Below are positions 7,915-17,196 of a DNA stretch of 64,000 bases, piece after piece. The notes under the pieces are model-generated. The model made no database searches and was not told the origin of the DNA. It was given only the letters and a program-made list of their open reading frames with translations. Source of the DNA: Roseibium sp. MMSF_3412 (GTDB lineage: Bacteria > Pseudomonadota > Alphaproteobacteria > Rhizobiales > Stappiaceae); the NCBI RefSeq assembly GCF_030733265.1, contig NZ_JASHJI010000021.1, positions 1-64,000 of the forward strand. The letters run 5' to 3'. The first letter of the stretch is position 1, and the number at the start of each line of letters is the position of its first letter. The translations under genes and the position numbers were made by a program.

Positions 7915-9216
7915 ATGGATATTCAGTCTGTCCTCGTCCTGTTCGGGACGTTTGCACTTCTCATGATACTCGGTGTGCCGATCGCCTTCTCGATCGGTCT
8001 GTCGGCCTTCGCCACCTTCCTGTTGTTCATGTCGTTCGACCAGTCGGTCTATATCGTTGCACAACAGGTGGCATCCGGCCTGGACAGCTTCACGCTGCTG
8101 GCCATCCCGTTCTTCATCCTGGCCGGAAACATCATGAACCGCGGCGGCATCGCGATGCGCCTGATCGAGTTCGCGAAAGTCCTGGGTGGCCGCCTGCCCG
8201 GCGCTCTTGCCCACTGCAACGTGATCGCCAACATGATGTTCGGCTCGATTTCCGGCTCCGCGGTCGCCTCTGCTGCCGCTGTCGGCGGCGTCATGGCGCC
8301 CCTGCAGAAGAAGGAAGGTTATGACCCGGCCTACAGCGCGGCGGTCAACATCGCATCCTGCCCGACGGGTCTTCTCATTCCGCCGAGTTCGACCTTCATC
8401 GTCTATTCGCTCATAACCAACGGAACCTCGGTCGCGGCCCTTTTCGTTGCCGGATACATTCCCGGCATCCTCATGGGTCTGAGCCTCATGGTCGTCGCGG
8501 GGATCATCGCGAAACGGCGCGGCTATCCCGTCGCCGAGCGCCCGAGCGGGTGGGAGGTCGTGAAAAAAGCGGCGGATGCCATGCTGCCGCTCGGTCTTAT
8601 CGTGATCGTCATGGGCGGCATCATCGGCGGCATCTTCACCGCCACCGAAGCCTCTGCCGTCGCGGTCGTCTACACGCTTTTCCTTGCCGTCATCTGGTAC
8701 CGCGAGATCACCGTGAAAGAGCTGCCCGGAATCATCCTGGAGAGCGCGGTGACGACCTCGATCGTGCTTCTGATGATCGGGTGTTCCATTGCCATGTCAA
8801 AGGCCATGGCTTTCGCGGACATTCCCTATTCGATCTCCGACGCACTGCTGGCCCTGTCGGAAAACCCGATCGTGCTTCTGCTCATCATCAACATCGCGCT
8901 GCTTGTGGTCGGGACGTTCATGGACATGACCCCGGCTCTTCTGATCTTCACGCCGATCTTCCTGCCCGTGGTTGAGGATCTGGGCATGGATCCGGTGCAT
9001 TTCGGCGTCGTGATGACCTTCAACCTGTGTATCGGCATCTGTACACCGCCGGTCGGATCGGCATTGTTCGTCGGCTGTTCGGTCGGCGGTGTCAAGATCG
9101 GACAAGTCATCAAACCGATGCTCGGGTTTTACGCGGTCCTGGTATCGCTGCTATTGGTGATTACCTATTTCCCGGCGCTCAGCCTGTTCCTGCCGCGCCT
9201 TCTTCTTGGGTACTAG
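7915..9216 (+). CDS. dctM: TRAP transporter large permease subunit (DctM family)
   Basis: This 433-residue, very hydrophobic protein has about a dozen membrane helices. It carries family patterns such as GVPIAFSIGLSA, AIPFFILAGNIMNRGGI, PPSSTFIVYSL and the late CTPPVGSALFVGCSVGG. It is the substrate-conducting subunit of the tripartite importer with DctP (6134-7117) and DctQ. It ends 4 bp before the GH31 start, so uptake and hydrolysis genes are tightly coupled. Length matches the family (about 430). Confidence 0.93.
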   Translation: MDIQSVLVLFGTFALLMILGVPIAFSIGLSAFATFLLFMSFDQSVYIVAQQVASGLDSFTLLAIPFFILAGNIMNRGGIAMRLIEFAKVLGGRLPGALAHCNVIANMMFGSISGSAVASAAAVGGVMAPLQKKEGYDPAYSAAVNIASCPTGLLIPPSSTFIVYSLITNGTSVAALFVAGYIPGILMGLSLMVVAGIIAKRRGYPVAERPSGWEVVKKAADAMLPLGLIVIVMGGIIGGIFTATEASAVAVVYTLFLAVIWYREITVKELPGIILESAVTTSIVLLMIGCSIAMSKAMAFADIPYSISDALLALSENPIVLLLIINIALLVVGTFMDMTPALLIFTPIFLPVVEDLGMDPVHFGVVMTFNLCIGICTPPVGSALFVGCSVGGVKIGQVIKPMLGFYAVLVSLLLVITYFPALSLFLPRLLLGY

Positions 9217-9220
9217 AACC

Positions 9221-11608
9221 ATGAAAGCACTCAATGCCTGGCAGTTCCTGGCGCGCACTGAAAACGGTGTGCGCCTGATCGTCGAAGGCCGGCACCACTT
9301 CAACATTTCGGTCCTGGAAGATGACCTCATCCGGATTTCGCTTCTGAAGGACGGCAAGTACCGTCTCGACAGAACCTGGGCCATCGCTCCGAAAGGAGAT
9401 GTTCCTTTCGAAGGCAGGAAACGGGAGGATACGACCGGATTTTCCTGCCCCGATTTCCACCTGGACGAGACCGAAGACGGTCTTACAATTGAAACCGGGA
9501 CGCTTCGTCTCAAAATTGGTCGACCACTTGCCTTGACCTGGGAAGCGCGCGATGCGGCAACCGGTCTTTGGCAGGAAGTTGCCCGGGACAGGCCCCTGAA
9601 CGCCTACATGCTCGGGCGCAAGGACCACAGGAACCAGCACCACCTGCTCAGGCACGCAGACGAAACCTTCTACGGTCTCGGCGAAAAGTCCGGAGCACTG
9701 GATCGGTCCGGCCGGCGGTTTGAAATGCGCAATCTCGATGCGCTCGGCTACGACGCCAGAACGACGGATCCGCTTTACAAGCACATCCCGTTCACGATCA
9801 CCGACAAGGGCGGGCTCGGAGCCTGCGGTCTTTTTTACGATACGCTGTCGTCCTGCTGGTTCGACCTCGGCAATGAAAAGGACAACTACCACCCGCCCTT
9901 TCGCGCGTTCCGGGCCGAAGACGGCGATCTGGACTACTATTTCAGCTGGGCGCCCTCGGTACTGGAAATCGTCAAGCGCCACCATTGGCTGACCGGCGGC
10001 ACGGCCTTCATGCCGCGCTGGGGGTTGGGATATTCCGGCTCCACCATGTCCTACACCGATTCTGAAAACGCCCAGGAACGGCTGCAGACCTTTCTTGCCA
10101 AGCTCGACGCGGAGGACATGCCCTGCGACAGTTTCCAACTGTCCTCCGGCTATACCGCTATCGAAGGCAGGCGCTACGTCTTTAACTGGAACACCGACCG
10201 ATTTCCGGACGTGGAAGCACTGACATCAGCCTATGCCGCTGCCAGAATAAACCTGATCGCCAATATCAAGCCGGTTCTCCTGGATGATCACCCGCTGTAC
10301 GGGCAGGCTGCCGACGCCGGTCTTTTCATCCGCGACAGCGACAGCGGCGAGCCCGAAAAGTCACCTTTCTGGGACGGCACCGGCTCTCATCTCGATTTCA
10401 CCAACCCGGCAACCGTCCGCTGGTGGCAGGACAACGTCACTGCCAAACTGCTCAACCGGGGCATCAAGAGCACCTGGAACGACAACAACGAATATGAAGT
10501 CTGGGATGATGATGCGGTCTGCGCAGGCTTCGGCGACCCGATCCCGGTCAGCCTGATCCGCCCCCTGCACAGCCAGTTGATGACCCGCGCCTCCTTCGAG
10601 GCCCAGCAGCAGGACCAGCCGGACAAACGGCCCTACCTGATCTCCCGGTGCGCTTCTCCCGGAACGCAGCGCTATGCCCAGACCTGGACCGGCGACAATT
10701 ACACGAGTTGGGACACGTTGCGCTGGAATATCCCGATGGGGCTTGGTCTCTCTCTCTCCGGCTTTTACAATACAGGTCACGATGTCGGCGGATTTGCAGG
10801 GCCGAGGCCGGAGCCCGAACTGTTCCTGCGCTGGATTCAGAACGGCATCTTTCATCCCCGTTTCACCATCCATTCCTGGAACGATGACGGGACGGCCAAT
10901 GAAGCCTGGATGTATCCTGAGATCACCCCGCTTGTCCGCGATGCGCTGAAACTCAGGGCGCAGCTCATACCGTATCTCTATACGCTGCTGCAACAGGCAG
11001 TCACAGACGGAGAACCCATGCTGCGGCCGCTGTTTCTGGACCATCCGGATGACCCGAACTGCAGAACTGCGGAATTCGATTTCCTTCTTGGGCGAGACCT
11101 TCTGGTTGCGACCGTCGTCGAACCGGGTGCTCACGTCAGGCGCGTGACGCTTCCCGCCAACGCGGATGGATGGTGGTCCTTTGACGGCAGCGCCTGGTAC
11201 CAAGGTGGAGAAATGCTGGAAGTTCCGGTCAAGGACGACACCATTCCGCTCTTCGTTCGCGGCGGTGCCGTACTGCCGATGGCTGCGCCCAATCTCCGTT
11301 CCGACGCCGGTTCCGACACCGAACGCATCTGGCGTGTTTATCCGCAGCCCAAGGATCGACCACCGCGTGTTTCGCGCGCCTATGATGACGACGGGGTATC
11401 ACGCAACGCGGTGGTCGACCGGCACTGTCTAACGACATTGGAACTGGCGCACAGAGAAGGCAGGCTGCACCTTGACTGGTCCCGGTCAGGCAGCTGGCAA
11501 CCGGCATATTCCGGCGCCCGGATCTGGCTTGCAGGTCAATCCGGACTTATCGTGAATGATCACGCCCGTTCTTCGGGTGACACACTCAGTTTCAATCCGT
11601 CGCACTAA
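9221..11608 (+). CDS. Glycoside hydrolase family 31
   Basis: This 795-residue retaining alpha-glycosidase belongs to GH31 (alpha-glucosidases, alpha-xylosidases, sulfoquinovosidases). An N-terminal beta-sandwich precedes a TIM barrel with Asp421 in TWNDNNE as nucleophile (usual form WxDMNE) and Asp492 in TGDNYTSW as acid/base. The C-terminal beta domains follow. No signal peptide is seen, so it acts on imported sugar. The ATG at 9221 follows dctM by 4 bp; an upstream in-frame TTG at 9206 is less likely. Setting beside uidA, uxuB and uxaC suggests it trims an alpha-linked sugar from a uronate-containing oligosaccharide. The exact linkage is unknown; the Asn for Met change in the nucleophile loop is worth noting. 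Confidence 0.88.
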   Translation: MKALNAWQFLARTENGVRLIVEGRHHFNISVLEDDLIRISLLKDGKYRLDRTWAIAPKGDVPFEGRKREDTTGFSCPDFHLDETEDGLTIETGTLRLKIGRPLALTWEARDAATGLWQEVARDRPLNAYMLGRKDHRNQHHLLRHADETFYGLGEKSGALDRSGRRFEMRNLDALGYDARTTDPLYKHIPFTITDKGGLGACGLFYDTLSSCWFDLGNEKDNYHPPFRAFRAEDGDLDYYFSWAPSVLEIVKRHHWLTGGTAFMPRWGLGYSGSTMSYTDSENAQERLQTFLAKLDAEDMPCDSFQLSSGYTAIEGRRYVFNWNTDRFPDVEALTSAYAAARINLIANIKPVLLDDHPLYGQAADAGLFIRDSDSGEPEKSPFWDGTGSHLDFTNPATVRWWQDNVTAKLLNRGIKSTWNDNNEYEVWDDDAVCAGFGDPIPVSLIRPLHSQLMTRASFEAQQQDQPDKRPYLISRCASPGTQRYAQTWTGDNYTSWDTLRWNIPMGLGLSLSGFYNTGHDVGGFAGPRPEPELFLRWIQNGIFHPRFTIHSWNDDGTANEAWMYPEITPLVRDALKLRAQLIPYLYTLLQQAVTDGEPMLRPLFLDHPDDPNCRTAEFDFLLGRDLLVATVVEPGAHVRRVTLPANADGWWSFDGSAWYQGGEMLEVPVKDDTIPLFVRGGAVLPMAAPNLRSDAGSDTERIWRVYPQPKDRPPRVSRAYDDDGVSRNAVVDRHCLTTLELAHREGRLHLDWSRSGSWQPAYSGARIWLAGQSGLIVNDHARSSGDTLSFNPSH

Positions 11609-11623
11609 GACAGGTCCGAAAAA

Positions 11624-13054
11624 TTGTCCTCCATTCAAGGCACCAGCTATGATCGCAGCGAGTTGAAACCCAGGATATTGCACCTGGGCTTCGGGGCCTT
11701 TGCAAAAGCGCATGTCATGGTATTCCACGACGACATGCTGCGGCAGTCTCCGGGAGACTGGGGCGTCATCGCCGCCCGGCTTCACTCCGGTGCGGATGAA
11801 CTGACGCAGCTTGACGAAGCCCAGGGCGTTTACACGGTTGGCGAGATGTCGGGCGAAGACCTTCAATTGCGCGAAATCGGCTGTGTGACCGGGACCGTCC
11901 ACGCCAGACGGGACGGCATGCCCGCCCTTTTGTCCCGGATTGCCGATCCTTTGCTCTGCGTGATCACACTGACGATTACCGAAAAGGGATACTGTCTTTC
12001 CGGGAACACGCTGGATCTTGCTCACGAAGGCATTCAGAAGGACCTGGCGACCCCCGGCGACCCCCAAACCGCCATCGGGATCATTGCACGAGGGCTTGCG
12101 ATGCGCATGGCAGCGGGGGCATCCGGGTTGACGATCCTTTCGTGCGACAATCTTCCGGCGAACGGAGACCTCTGCCGACAGGCGCTGCTCGCCTATGCCG
12201 GAGAATTCGACACAAAGCTGAAGGAATGGATCGCGAGCAACTGCCGGTTCCCCTGTTCCATGGTCGATCGTATCACGCCCGCCATGACGGAGGCATCGCA
12301 GCAGAAGCTGGACGCGGCCCTTGGGCGGCCCGACCCGAACGGCATTTTGTGCGAACCCTTTCGCCAGTGGGTCATTGAAGACAGTTTCGCCGGAGAGCGA
12401 CCCGCGTGGGACCTTGCCGGTGCACAATTCGTTGCGGACGTCGCCCCTTTTGAAGAGATGAAGCTGCGCCTGCTAAACGGATCGCACTCCTTCCTCGCCT
12501 ATCTCGGCGCGCTGGCCGGCATGGAAACGATATCGGATTGCATGAACGAACCCGTCCTGAAAGTGGCTGCGAAAAAGCTCATGCTGGACGAACAGGCGCC
12601 GACGCTCCAGGTGCCCGAGGGCGTCGATATCGCGCGATACGCAGATGACCTCATTGTCCGCTTTTCAAACTCGGCGCTTCGGCACAAGACGACACAGATT
12701 GCTTCGGACGGAAGTCAGAAGCTGCCGCAAAGACTGCTCGCCCCGGTCGGAGATCACCTGGCACAGGGGCGTCGCTGGCCGCTCTCCGCATTCGCTGTCG
12801 CCGGCTGGATGCATTACTGCCGCGGAACGTCGGAATCCGGTGCGTCGCTGCCGCTGAACGATCCGCTTTCCGAGCAGATAAGAACGATCGCGGGACAATC
12901 CGTCGGCACCGACTACGTGAACAGCCTGCTTTCGCTCGCGCCGGTGTTCGGCGAGGAGCTTCCGGCAACGCCGGCCTTTGCGGACACGATCCGGTCCGCG
13001 TACGATGAAATCGGTTCCCGAGGCGTGATCAACTCGATCGCCGCATCGCTCTGA
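11624..13054 (+). CDS. uxuB: Fructuronate reductase (mannitol dehydrogenase family)
   Basis: UxuB reduces D-fructuronate to D-mannonate with NADH. The 476-residue protein has the long-chain polyol dehydrogenase pattern: the Rossmann start ILHLGFGAFAKAHVMVF, SCDNLPANG, MVDRITPAMT, and the catalytic segment EEMKLRLLNGSHSFLAYLG with the active-site Lys and Asn-His pair. Family members include mannitol dehydrogenase and tagaturonate reductase; the uxaC and uxuA neighbours select fructuronate reductase. The start appears to be TTG at 11624, 15 bp after the GH31 stop, with no strong ribosome site. Confidence 0.87.
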   Translation: MSSIQGTSYDRSELKPRILHLGFGAFAKAHVMVFHDDMLRQSPGDWGVIAARLHSGADELTQLDEAQGVYTVGEMSGEDLQLREIGCVTGTVHARRDGMPALLSRIADPLLCVITLTITEKGYCLSGNTLDLAHEGIQKDLATPGDPQTAIGIIARGLAMRMAAGASGLTILSCDNLPANGDLCRQALLAYAGEFDTKLKEWIASNCRFPCSMVDRITPAMTEASQQKLDAALGRPDPNGILCEPFRQWVIEDSFAGERPAWDLAGAQFVADVAPFEEMKLRLLNGSHSFLAYLGALAGMETISDCMNEPVLKVAAKKLMLDEQAPTLQVPEGVDIARYADDLIVRFSNSALRHKTTQIASDGSQKLPQRLLAPVGDHLAQGRRWPLSAFAVAGWMHYCRGTSESGASLPLNDPLSEQIRTIAGQSVGTDYVNSLLSLAPVFGEELPATPAFADTIRSAYDEIGSRGVINSIAASL

Positions 13055-13070
13055 CAACAGGACGCAATTC

Positions 13071-14477
13071 ATGACCGCACCCTTTCTCGGGCCGGACTAC
13101 TTTCTCGATACGGCAACAAGCCGCCGCCTCTACCACGAGGTCGCCGCAGCCCTGCCGCTGGTCGATTTTCACAATCACCTGGATCCGGCCGCGATCGCCG
13201 ACGACAAACACTGGTCTTCCATCGGTGAAATCTGGCTGGAGGGCGATCACTACAAGTGGCGCGCGATGCGCTGGAACGGTGTCCCGGAAGACCTGGTAAC
13301 CGGCACGACCGGCTTCCGGCAGAAATTCGATGCATTTGCGGCGACCGTTCCGCACTGCGTCGGAAATCCGCTCTATCACTGGACGCATCTGGAATTGCGC
13401 CGTTATTTCGGCTGGGACGGCGTCTTCGGTCCGGAGACTGCGGCCGAAGTCTGGGAACTCGCCAACGAAACACTTGCAAGATCGAGCCACAGCGCGCGCG
13501 GACTGCTTCACCAGATGAATGTCAGCTATGTCGGAACGACCGACGACCCGAGCGACGATCTTGCGCATCACGCGAGGGCGCAAGGTGATCCCGACCTCGG
13601 TTTCACGATCGCGCCGAGTTTCCGGCCCGACAAGGCGCTGTCGCCTTCCGCTCCGGGGTTTGCAGACTATTGCCGCCTGCTTGAAGAGGTGTCGGGAGTT
13701 GGGATCACACGTTTCGGCGATCTGGTCGAGGCACTGCTCAAGCGGCTGGATCACTTCATCACCTTCGGCTGCAAAGCCAGCGACCACGCCCTGAACACGC
13801 TGCTGCCATTCGAAAAGCGCACCGAAGGCGATCTTGACCGGATTCTGAGGCAAGCCGTCGAGGGCACGCCGGTTTCCGTTCGCGATGACGCCGATTTCAA
13901 GGCCGCGGTTCTGATCGAACTCGGGCAGGCCTTTCGGGAACGGAACATCGTCATGCAGTTCCATATCGGGGCGCTGCGCAACAACAACAGCAGGCTCTTT
14001 GCCAGTCTCGGTCCGGACACGGGCGGCGATTCCATGTCGGATCAGCCGGTTGCCGGCGCGCTGAACCAGTTGCTTGATGAGATCAACAATCGCAAGGGCC
14101 TTCCGCGCACGATCCTCTACTGCCTGAACCCGACCCTGAACGAGGTGATGGTGACGATCGCCGGCAATTTCCAGGATGGCTCTGAACCGGGCAAGATCCA
14201 GTCCGGGCCGGCGTGGTGGTTCAACGATCAGCTGGAAGGCATGGAACGGCATCTCAATCAGGTCGCACAGATGGGCCTCCTGTCGAGGTTCGTCGGCATG
14301 CTGACCGATTCGCGATCGTTTCTCTCCTTTCCCCGCCACGAATATTACAGGCGCCTGGTTTGCAGGATGGTCGGCCGATGGGTCGAAGAGGGCAGCATGC
14401 CTGCGGACCCCGAACTGACAGACGGTCTCATTCGCAGGATTTGCCACGAAAATGCCCGTGACTGGTTTGTTGAGTAA
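13071..14477 (+). CDS. uxaC: Glucuronate isomerase
   Basis: UxaC isomerises D-glucuronate to D-fructuronate (and often galacturonate to tagaturonate). The 468-residue amidohydrolase-fold protein shows the metal-binding DFHNHLDP near the N-terminus, the family segments WRAMRWNGV and NPLYHWTHLELRRYFGW, and QFHIGALRNNN in the barrel. Near the C-terminus is DSRSFLSFPRHEYYRR. Length is standard (about 470). It follows uxuB by 16 bp and closes the rightward glucuronide arm. Confidence 0.95.
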   Translation: MTAPFLGPDYFLDTATSRRLYHEVAAALPLVDFHNHLDPAAIADDKHWSSIGEIWLEGDHYKWRAMRWNGVPEDLVTGTTGFRQKFDAFAATVPHCVGNPLYHWTHLELRRYFGWDGVFGPETAAEVWELANETLARSSHSARGLLHQMNVSYVGTTDDPSDDLAHHARAQGDPDLGFTIAPSFRPDKALSPSAPGFADYCRLLEEVSGVGITRFGDLVEALLKRLDHFITFGCKASDHALNTLLPFEKRTEGDLDRILRQAVEGTPVSVRDDADFKAAVLIELGQAFRERNIVMQFHIGALRNNNSRLFASLGPDTGGDSMSDQPVAGALNQLLDEINNRKGLPRTILYCLNPTLNEVMVTIAGNFQDGSEPGKIQSGPAWWFNDQLEGMERHLNQVAQMGLLSRFVGMLTDSRSFLSFPRHEYYRRLVCRMVGRWVEEGSMPADPELTDGLIRRICHENARDWFVE

Positions 14478-14615
14478 AAGCAGCACGCTACGCTGATCTT
14501 GCATGCGCATCTACACCGAAGGTCATCGTTGCTGGCATTCTTCCTTTCCCCTATCATGCCGTCCTGAGACCCGGTCTGGAGGCGGACACGGGAAACGAGG
14601 GAGGAGAGCCTCGGC

Positions 14616-15866
14616 ATGACAGTGACGCACGAGCCCTGGCTCGTTGCGCTTTCCCTGGTGATGGCCTTTCAGGGAAGCTTTGTTGGCCTGAGCCTGGCCG
14701 TTCAGGTCAGAAACGCGGTTGAACCGAGGCGGCGTCTGCTTCTGGTTGGAGCGGCGCTGACGCTGGCTCTCGCCATCTGGTCCATGCACTTTGTCGGCAT
14801 GCTCGCCGTGAAGTTTCCGCTCGGGGTCGATTTCCTCGTGCTGCCGACGCTGCTGTCGTTCCTTGTCTGCGTGCTGGTCGTCGGCGTTGCCGTCTTCACG
14901 GCAAGCAATCGCCGGCTTACATCCGTCAGGCTAGGGCTCGCGGCCTTCGTCATGGGCACCGGCATCTGCACAATGCATTACCTGGGCATGTACTCCCTGC
15001 ACACCTCGTTGCAGATGGCCCACAATCCGACCTACGTTCTGGCAAGTTTCCTGATTGCCTTCAACGCTGCAGGTCTGGCGCTTTGGCTGCTGTTCGGCCT
15101 TGGCAAGAGGCCTCCCCTGGTGATTTCGGCAGCGGTGATGGCGCTTGCCATATCGGCGATGCACTACACCGCAATGACCGGGCTGACTTATGAACTGACA
15201 CAAAGCGCGAACACATTGTCGGCTCCCTCGCTCGGTCCGGGAACCCTTGCCATTTTCGTGTCCTGCGTCGCCTTTCTGGTCTCGGGTCTGTTCCTTCTGG
15301 CGCTCGTGCCAAACGAAACGGCAACAATCGCGCCTGCAAACCCGGACGGGGATCAGCCCGACACGGAACGGGCACAGGTTTCGGAAAACGGAGACGTTGA
15401 CCTCGCCCAGGCGGTTGAAGACCCCTCGCGCCGGCCTGCCGCGGGTCTGCAGGCGGTTGCGTCCAAGCCACGCGTGTCGGCTCCCGCTTCAAGACGCACG
15501 CTGCCGATCGAACGCGACGGGCAAAAAACCCAGATCAGCGTCTCCGAGATATCCGCCATTCATGCCGATGCCCACTACACCAAGCTTTACGACGGTGAAC
15601 GGGAACATTTCTGTCCGCTGTCGATCAGCGAAGCCGAACAGCAACTGGATTCCAAGGTCTTCAAGCGGGTCCACCGCAGCCACATCGTGAATCTTTCCCG
15701 GGTCACCAGTTTCAAAAGGTCCGGCGATGGAGGTGTGCTGGTGCTGGACGGCAGCGACCCGCAAACGGTGCCGGTCAGCCGGTCCAGATGGAGCCGCATC
15801 CGCGAGCGGCTGACAGCTCTTTCAGAGACCTCCGACCAGCCGGATCAGACTGCTCCTGCCGAGTGA
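14616..15866 (+). CDS. coxC: MHYT-LytTR membrane-bound regulator, CoxC-like
   Basis: The N-terminal half (about residues 1-235) has seven hydrophobic helices holding three MHYT-type motifs (SMHFVGM, TMHYLGM, AMHYTAM), proposed to bind a metal and sense a diatomic gas. A proline/alanine-rich linker leads to a C-terminal LytTR DNA-binding domain (about 300-400; ADAHYTKLYDG, VHRSHIVNL). CoxC and CoxH of the Oligotropha carboxidovorans cox cluster share this architecture, and coxMSL follow here. I infer a CO-responsive transcription factor tethered in the membrane. GGGAGGAGAG precedes the ATG. It is separated from coxM by 440 bp, so it may control that promoter rather than only be cotranscribed. 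Confidence 0.85.
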   Translation: MTVTHEPWLVALSLVMAFQGSFVGLSLAVQVRNAVEPRRRLLLVGAALTLALAIWSMHFVGMLAVKFPLGVDFLVLPTLLSFLVCVLVVGVAVFTASNRRLTSVRLGLAAFVMGTGICTMHYLGMYSLHTSLQMAHNPTYVLASFLIAFNAAGLALWLLFGLGKRPPLVISAAVMALAISAMHYTAMTGLTYELTQSANTLSAPSLGPGTLAIFVSCVAFLVSGLFLLALVPNETATIAPANPDGDQPDTERAQVSENGDVDLAQAVEDPSRRPAAGLQAVASKPRVSAPASRRTLPIERDGQKTQISVSEISAIHADAHYTKLYDGEREHFCPLSISEAEQQLDSKVFKRVHRSHIVNLSRVTSFKRSGDGGVLVLDGSDPQTVPVSRSRWSRIRERLTALSETSDQPDQTAPAE

Positions 15867-16306
15867 TACGATCAGGACAGAACCTGCTGCGCGCAGTGTG
15901 TGCAGTGCAAAAATATCGATTTTTTGTCGTCATTCGTGCGAATTGCACGAAATGCGTCTCGTTTGGAGGCAAAACAGCCTTTGCCACGCGGGCGCAAAAT
16001 AAACACCGATCTTTCAGAGACTTTCCCGGAATTCTGTCATTTCCCACTGGCAGCACTCCGTGAAATACGTCAGGCTTTCTGACGCATTTCGTGATCCCAA
16101 CAGCCGCCTTCGATGTATTGCGAGCGGTGTTCGGTGAATGGCGCCTTGAGTGTGCACTGCACCCCTTATCACTCTTAAGACTGTGACATTCCGCCGCCCA
16201 GGTGTGGCGGTCTGCGTTTGCCGATTGACTGAGACTGGACGCGACAGACAGCAAACGGCGCCCGGTTCCGGATATGTCCGGAACGGCGAATGGGAGGAGA
16301 GAGAAC
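15867..16306 (+). promoter_or_regulatory. coxC-coxM intergenic control region with repeated 13-bp motif
   Basis: No gene is seen in these 440 bp. CACGAAATGCGTC occurs at 15946-15958 on the plus strand and exactly on the minus strand at 16081-16093. A relaxed plus-strand copy (10 of 13) is at 16059-16071, and the last two face each other as a 12-bp inverted repeat (16062-16090, one mismatch). The first copy is itself half of TTCGTGC-N5-GCACGAA (15933-15951). This repetition suggests regulator sites for the coxMSL promoter, possibly for the LytTR protein encoded just upstream. No convincing -35/-10 pair could be assigned. Confidence 0.6.
16265..16284 (+). promoter_or_regulatory. 5' stem-loop in the coxM leader
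   Basis: GTTCCGGA-TATG-TCCGGAAC forms a perfect 8-bp stem with a 4-nt loop, ending about 6 bases before the GGGAGGAG ribosome site of coxM. It could stabilise the coxMSL mRNA or modulate initiation. Confidence 0.5.
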
Positions 16307-17173
16307 GTGATCCCCGGTGAATTCACCTATCACAGGCCATCATCGGTGGCCGAAGCCGTTGCCATTCTGGTCAGCCACGGCGACGAAGCCCGGCCCCTGT
16401 CCGGCGGCCATAGCCTGATCCCCATGATGAAGCTGCGCATGGCGGCTCCCGAGCACCTTGTCGATCTCGGCGGCATTGCCGACCTTAAAGGCATCAGCGA
16501 GGACGGCGGCACAATCACCATCGGCTGCATGACAACACAGCACGAGCTGATCGGCTCGGACCTTCTGGCTGACAAGCTGCCGATTGTCAGGGAAACGTCC
16601 CTGCTGATCGCCGATCCTCAGATCCGGTACATGGGAACGCTTGGCGGAAATGTCGCCAACGGCGATCCGGGCAATGACATGCCGGGCCTGATGCAGTGCC
16701 TCAATGCTACCTATGTCCTGACCGGACCGGATGGCGACAGGGACGTCGCGGCGCGCGACTTTTATGAAGCTGCCTATTTCACGGCGCTTGCGCCGGAAGA
16801 AATCCTGACAGCCGTCAAAATTCCGGTTCCCCCGGCTGGGCACGGCTACGCCTATGAAAAGCTCAAGCGCAAGGTGGGCGATTACGCGACGGCCGCGGCC
16901 GCCGTTGTCCTGACGATGAATGGCGGCACGGTTTCGAGCTGTTCCGTTGCCCTGACCAACGTCGCGGACACGCCGCTCTACGCAGCAGACGCAAGCACGA
17001 TCCTGACAGGGTCAACGCTTGACGACGCAACCGTGAAAAATGCCGTCGCAGCCGCGGAAGCGATTACCGATCCGGCATCGGACGGACGCGGTCCCGCCGA
17101 ATACCGAACCAAGATGGCCGGCATCATGATGCAGCGCGCGCTTGCCCGCGCCGCCGAACGCGCCAGCGCCTGA
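16307..17173 (+). CDS. coxM: CO dehydrogenase medium subunit (FAD)
   Basis: CoxM carries the FAD that takes electrons from the iron-sulfur subunit of aerobic CO dehydrogenase. The product is 288 residues if the GTG at 16307, preceded by GGGAGGAG, is used; this equals the Oligotropha CoxM length. FAD-binding motifs are GGHSLIP (33-39) and TLGGNVANGDPGND (111-124); the second is typical of CODH/CO-FAD medium subunits. The first residues (IPGEFTYHRP) also match CoxM rather than xanthine dehydrogenase subunits. coxS follows 23 bp later. Confidence 0.95.
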   Translation: MIPGEFTYHRPSSVAEAVAILVSHGDEARPLSGGHSLIPMMKLRMAAPEHLVDLGGIADLKGISEDGGTITIGCMTTQHELIGSDLLADKLPIVRETSLLIADPQIRYMGTLGGNVANGDPGNDMPGLMQCLNATYVLTGPDGDRDVAARDFYEAAYFTALAPEEILTAVKIPVPPAGHGYAYEKLKRKVGDYATAAAAVVLTMNGGTVSSCSVALTNVADTPLYAADASTILTGSTLDDATVKNAVAAAEAITDPASDGRGPAEYRTKMAGIMMQRALARAAERASA

Positions 17174-17196
17174 GACCCCGACCGAGGGAGAGAAAC

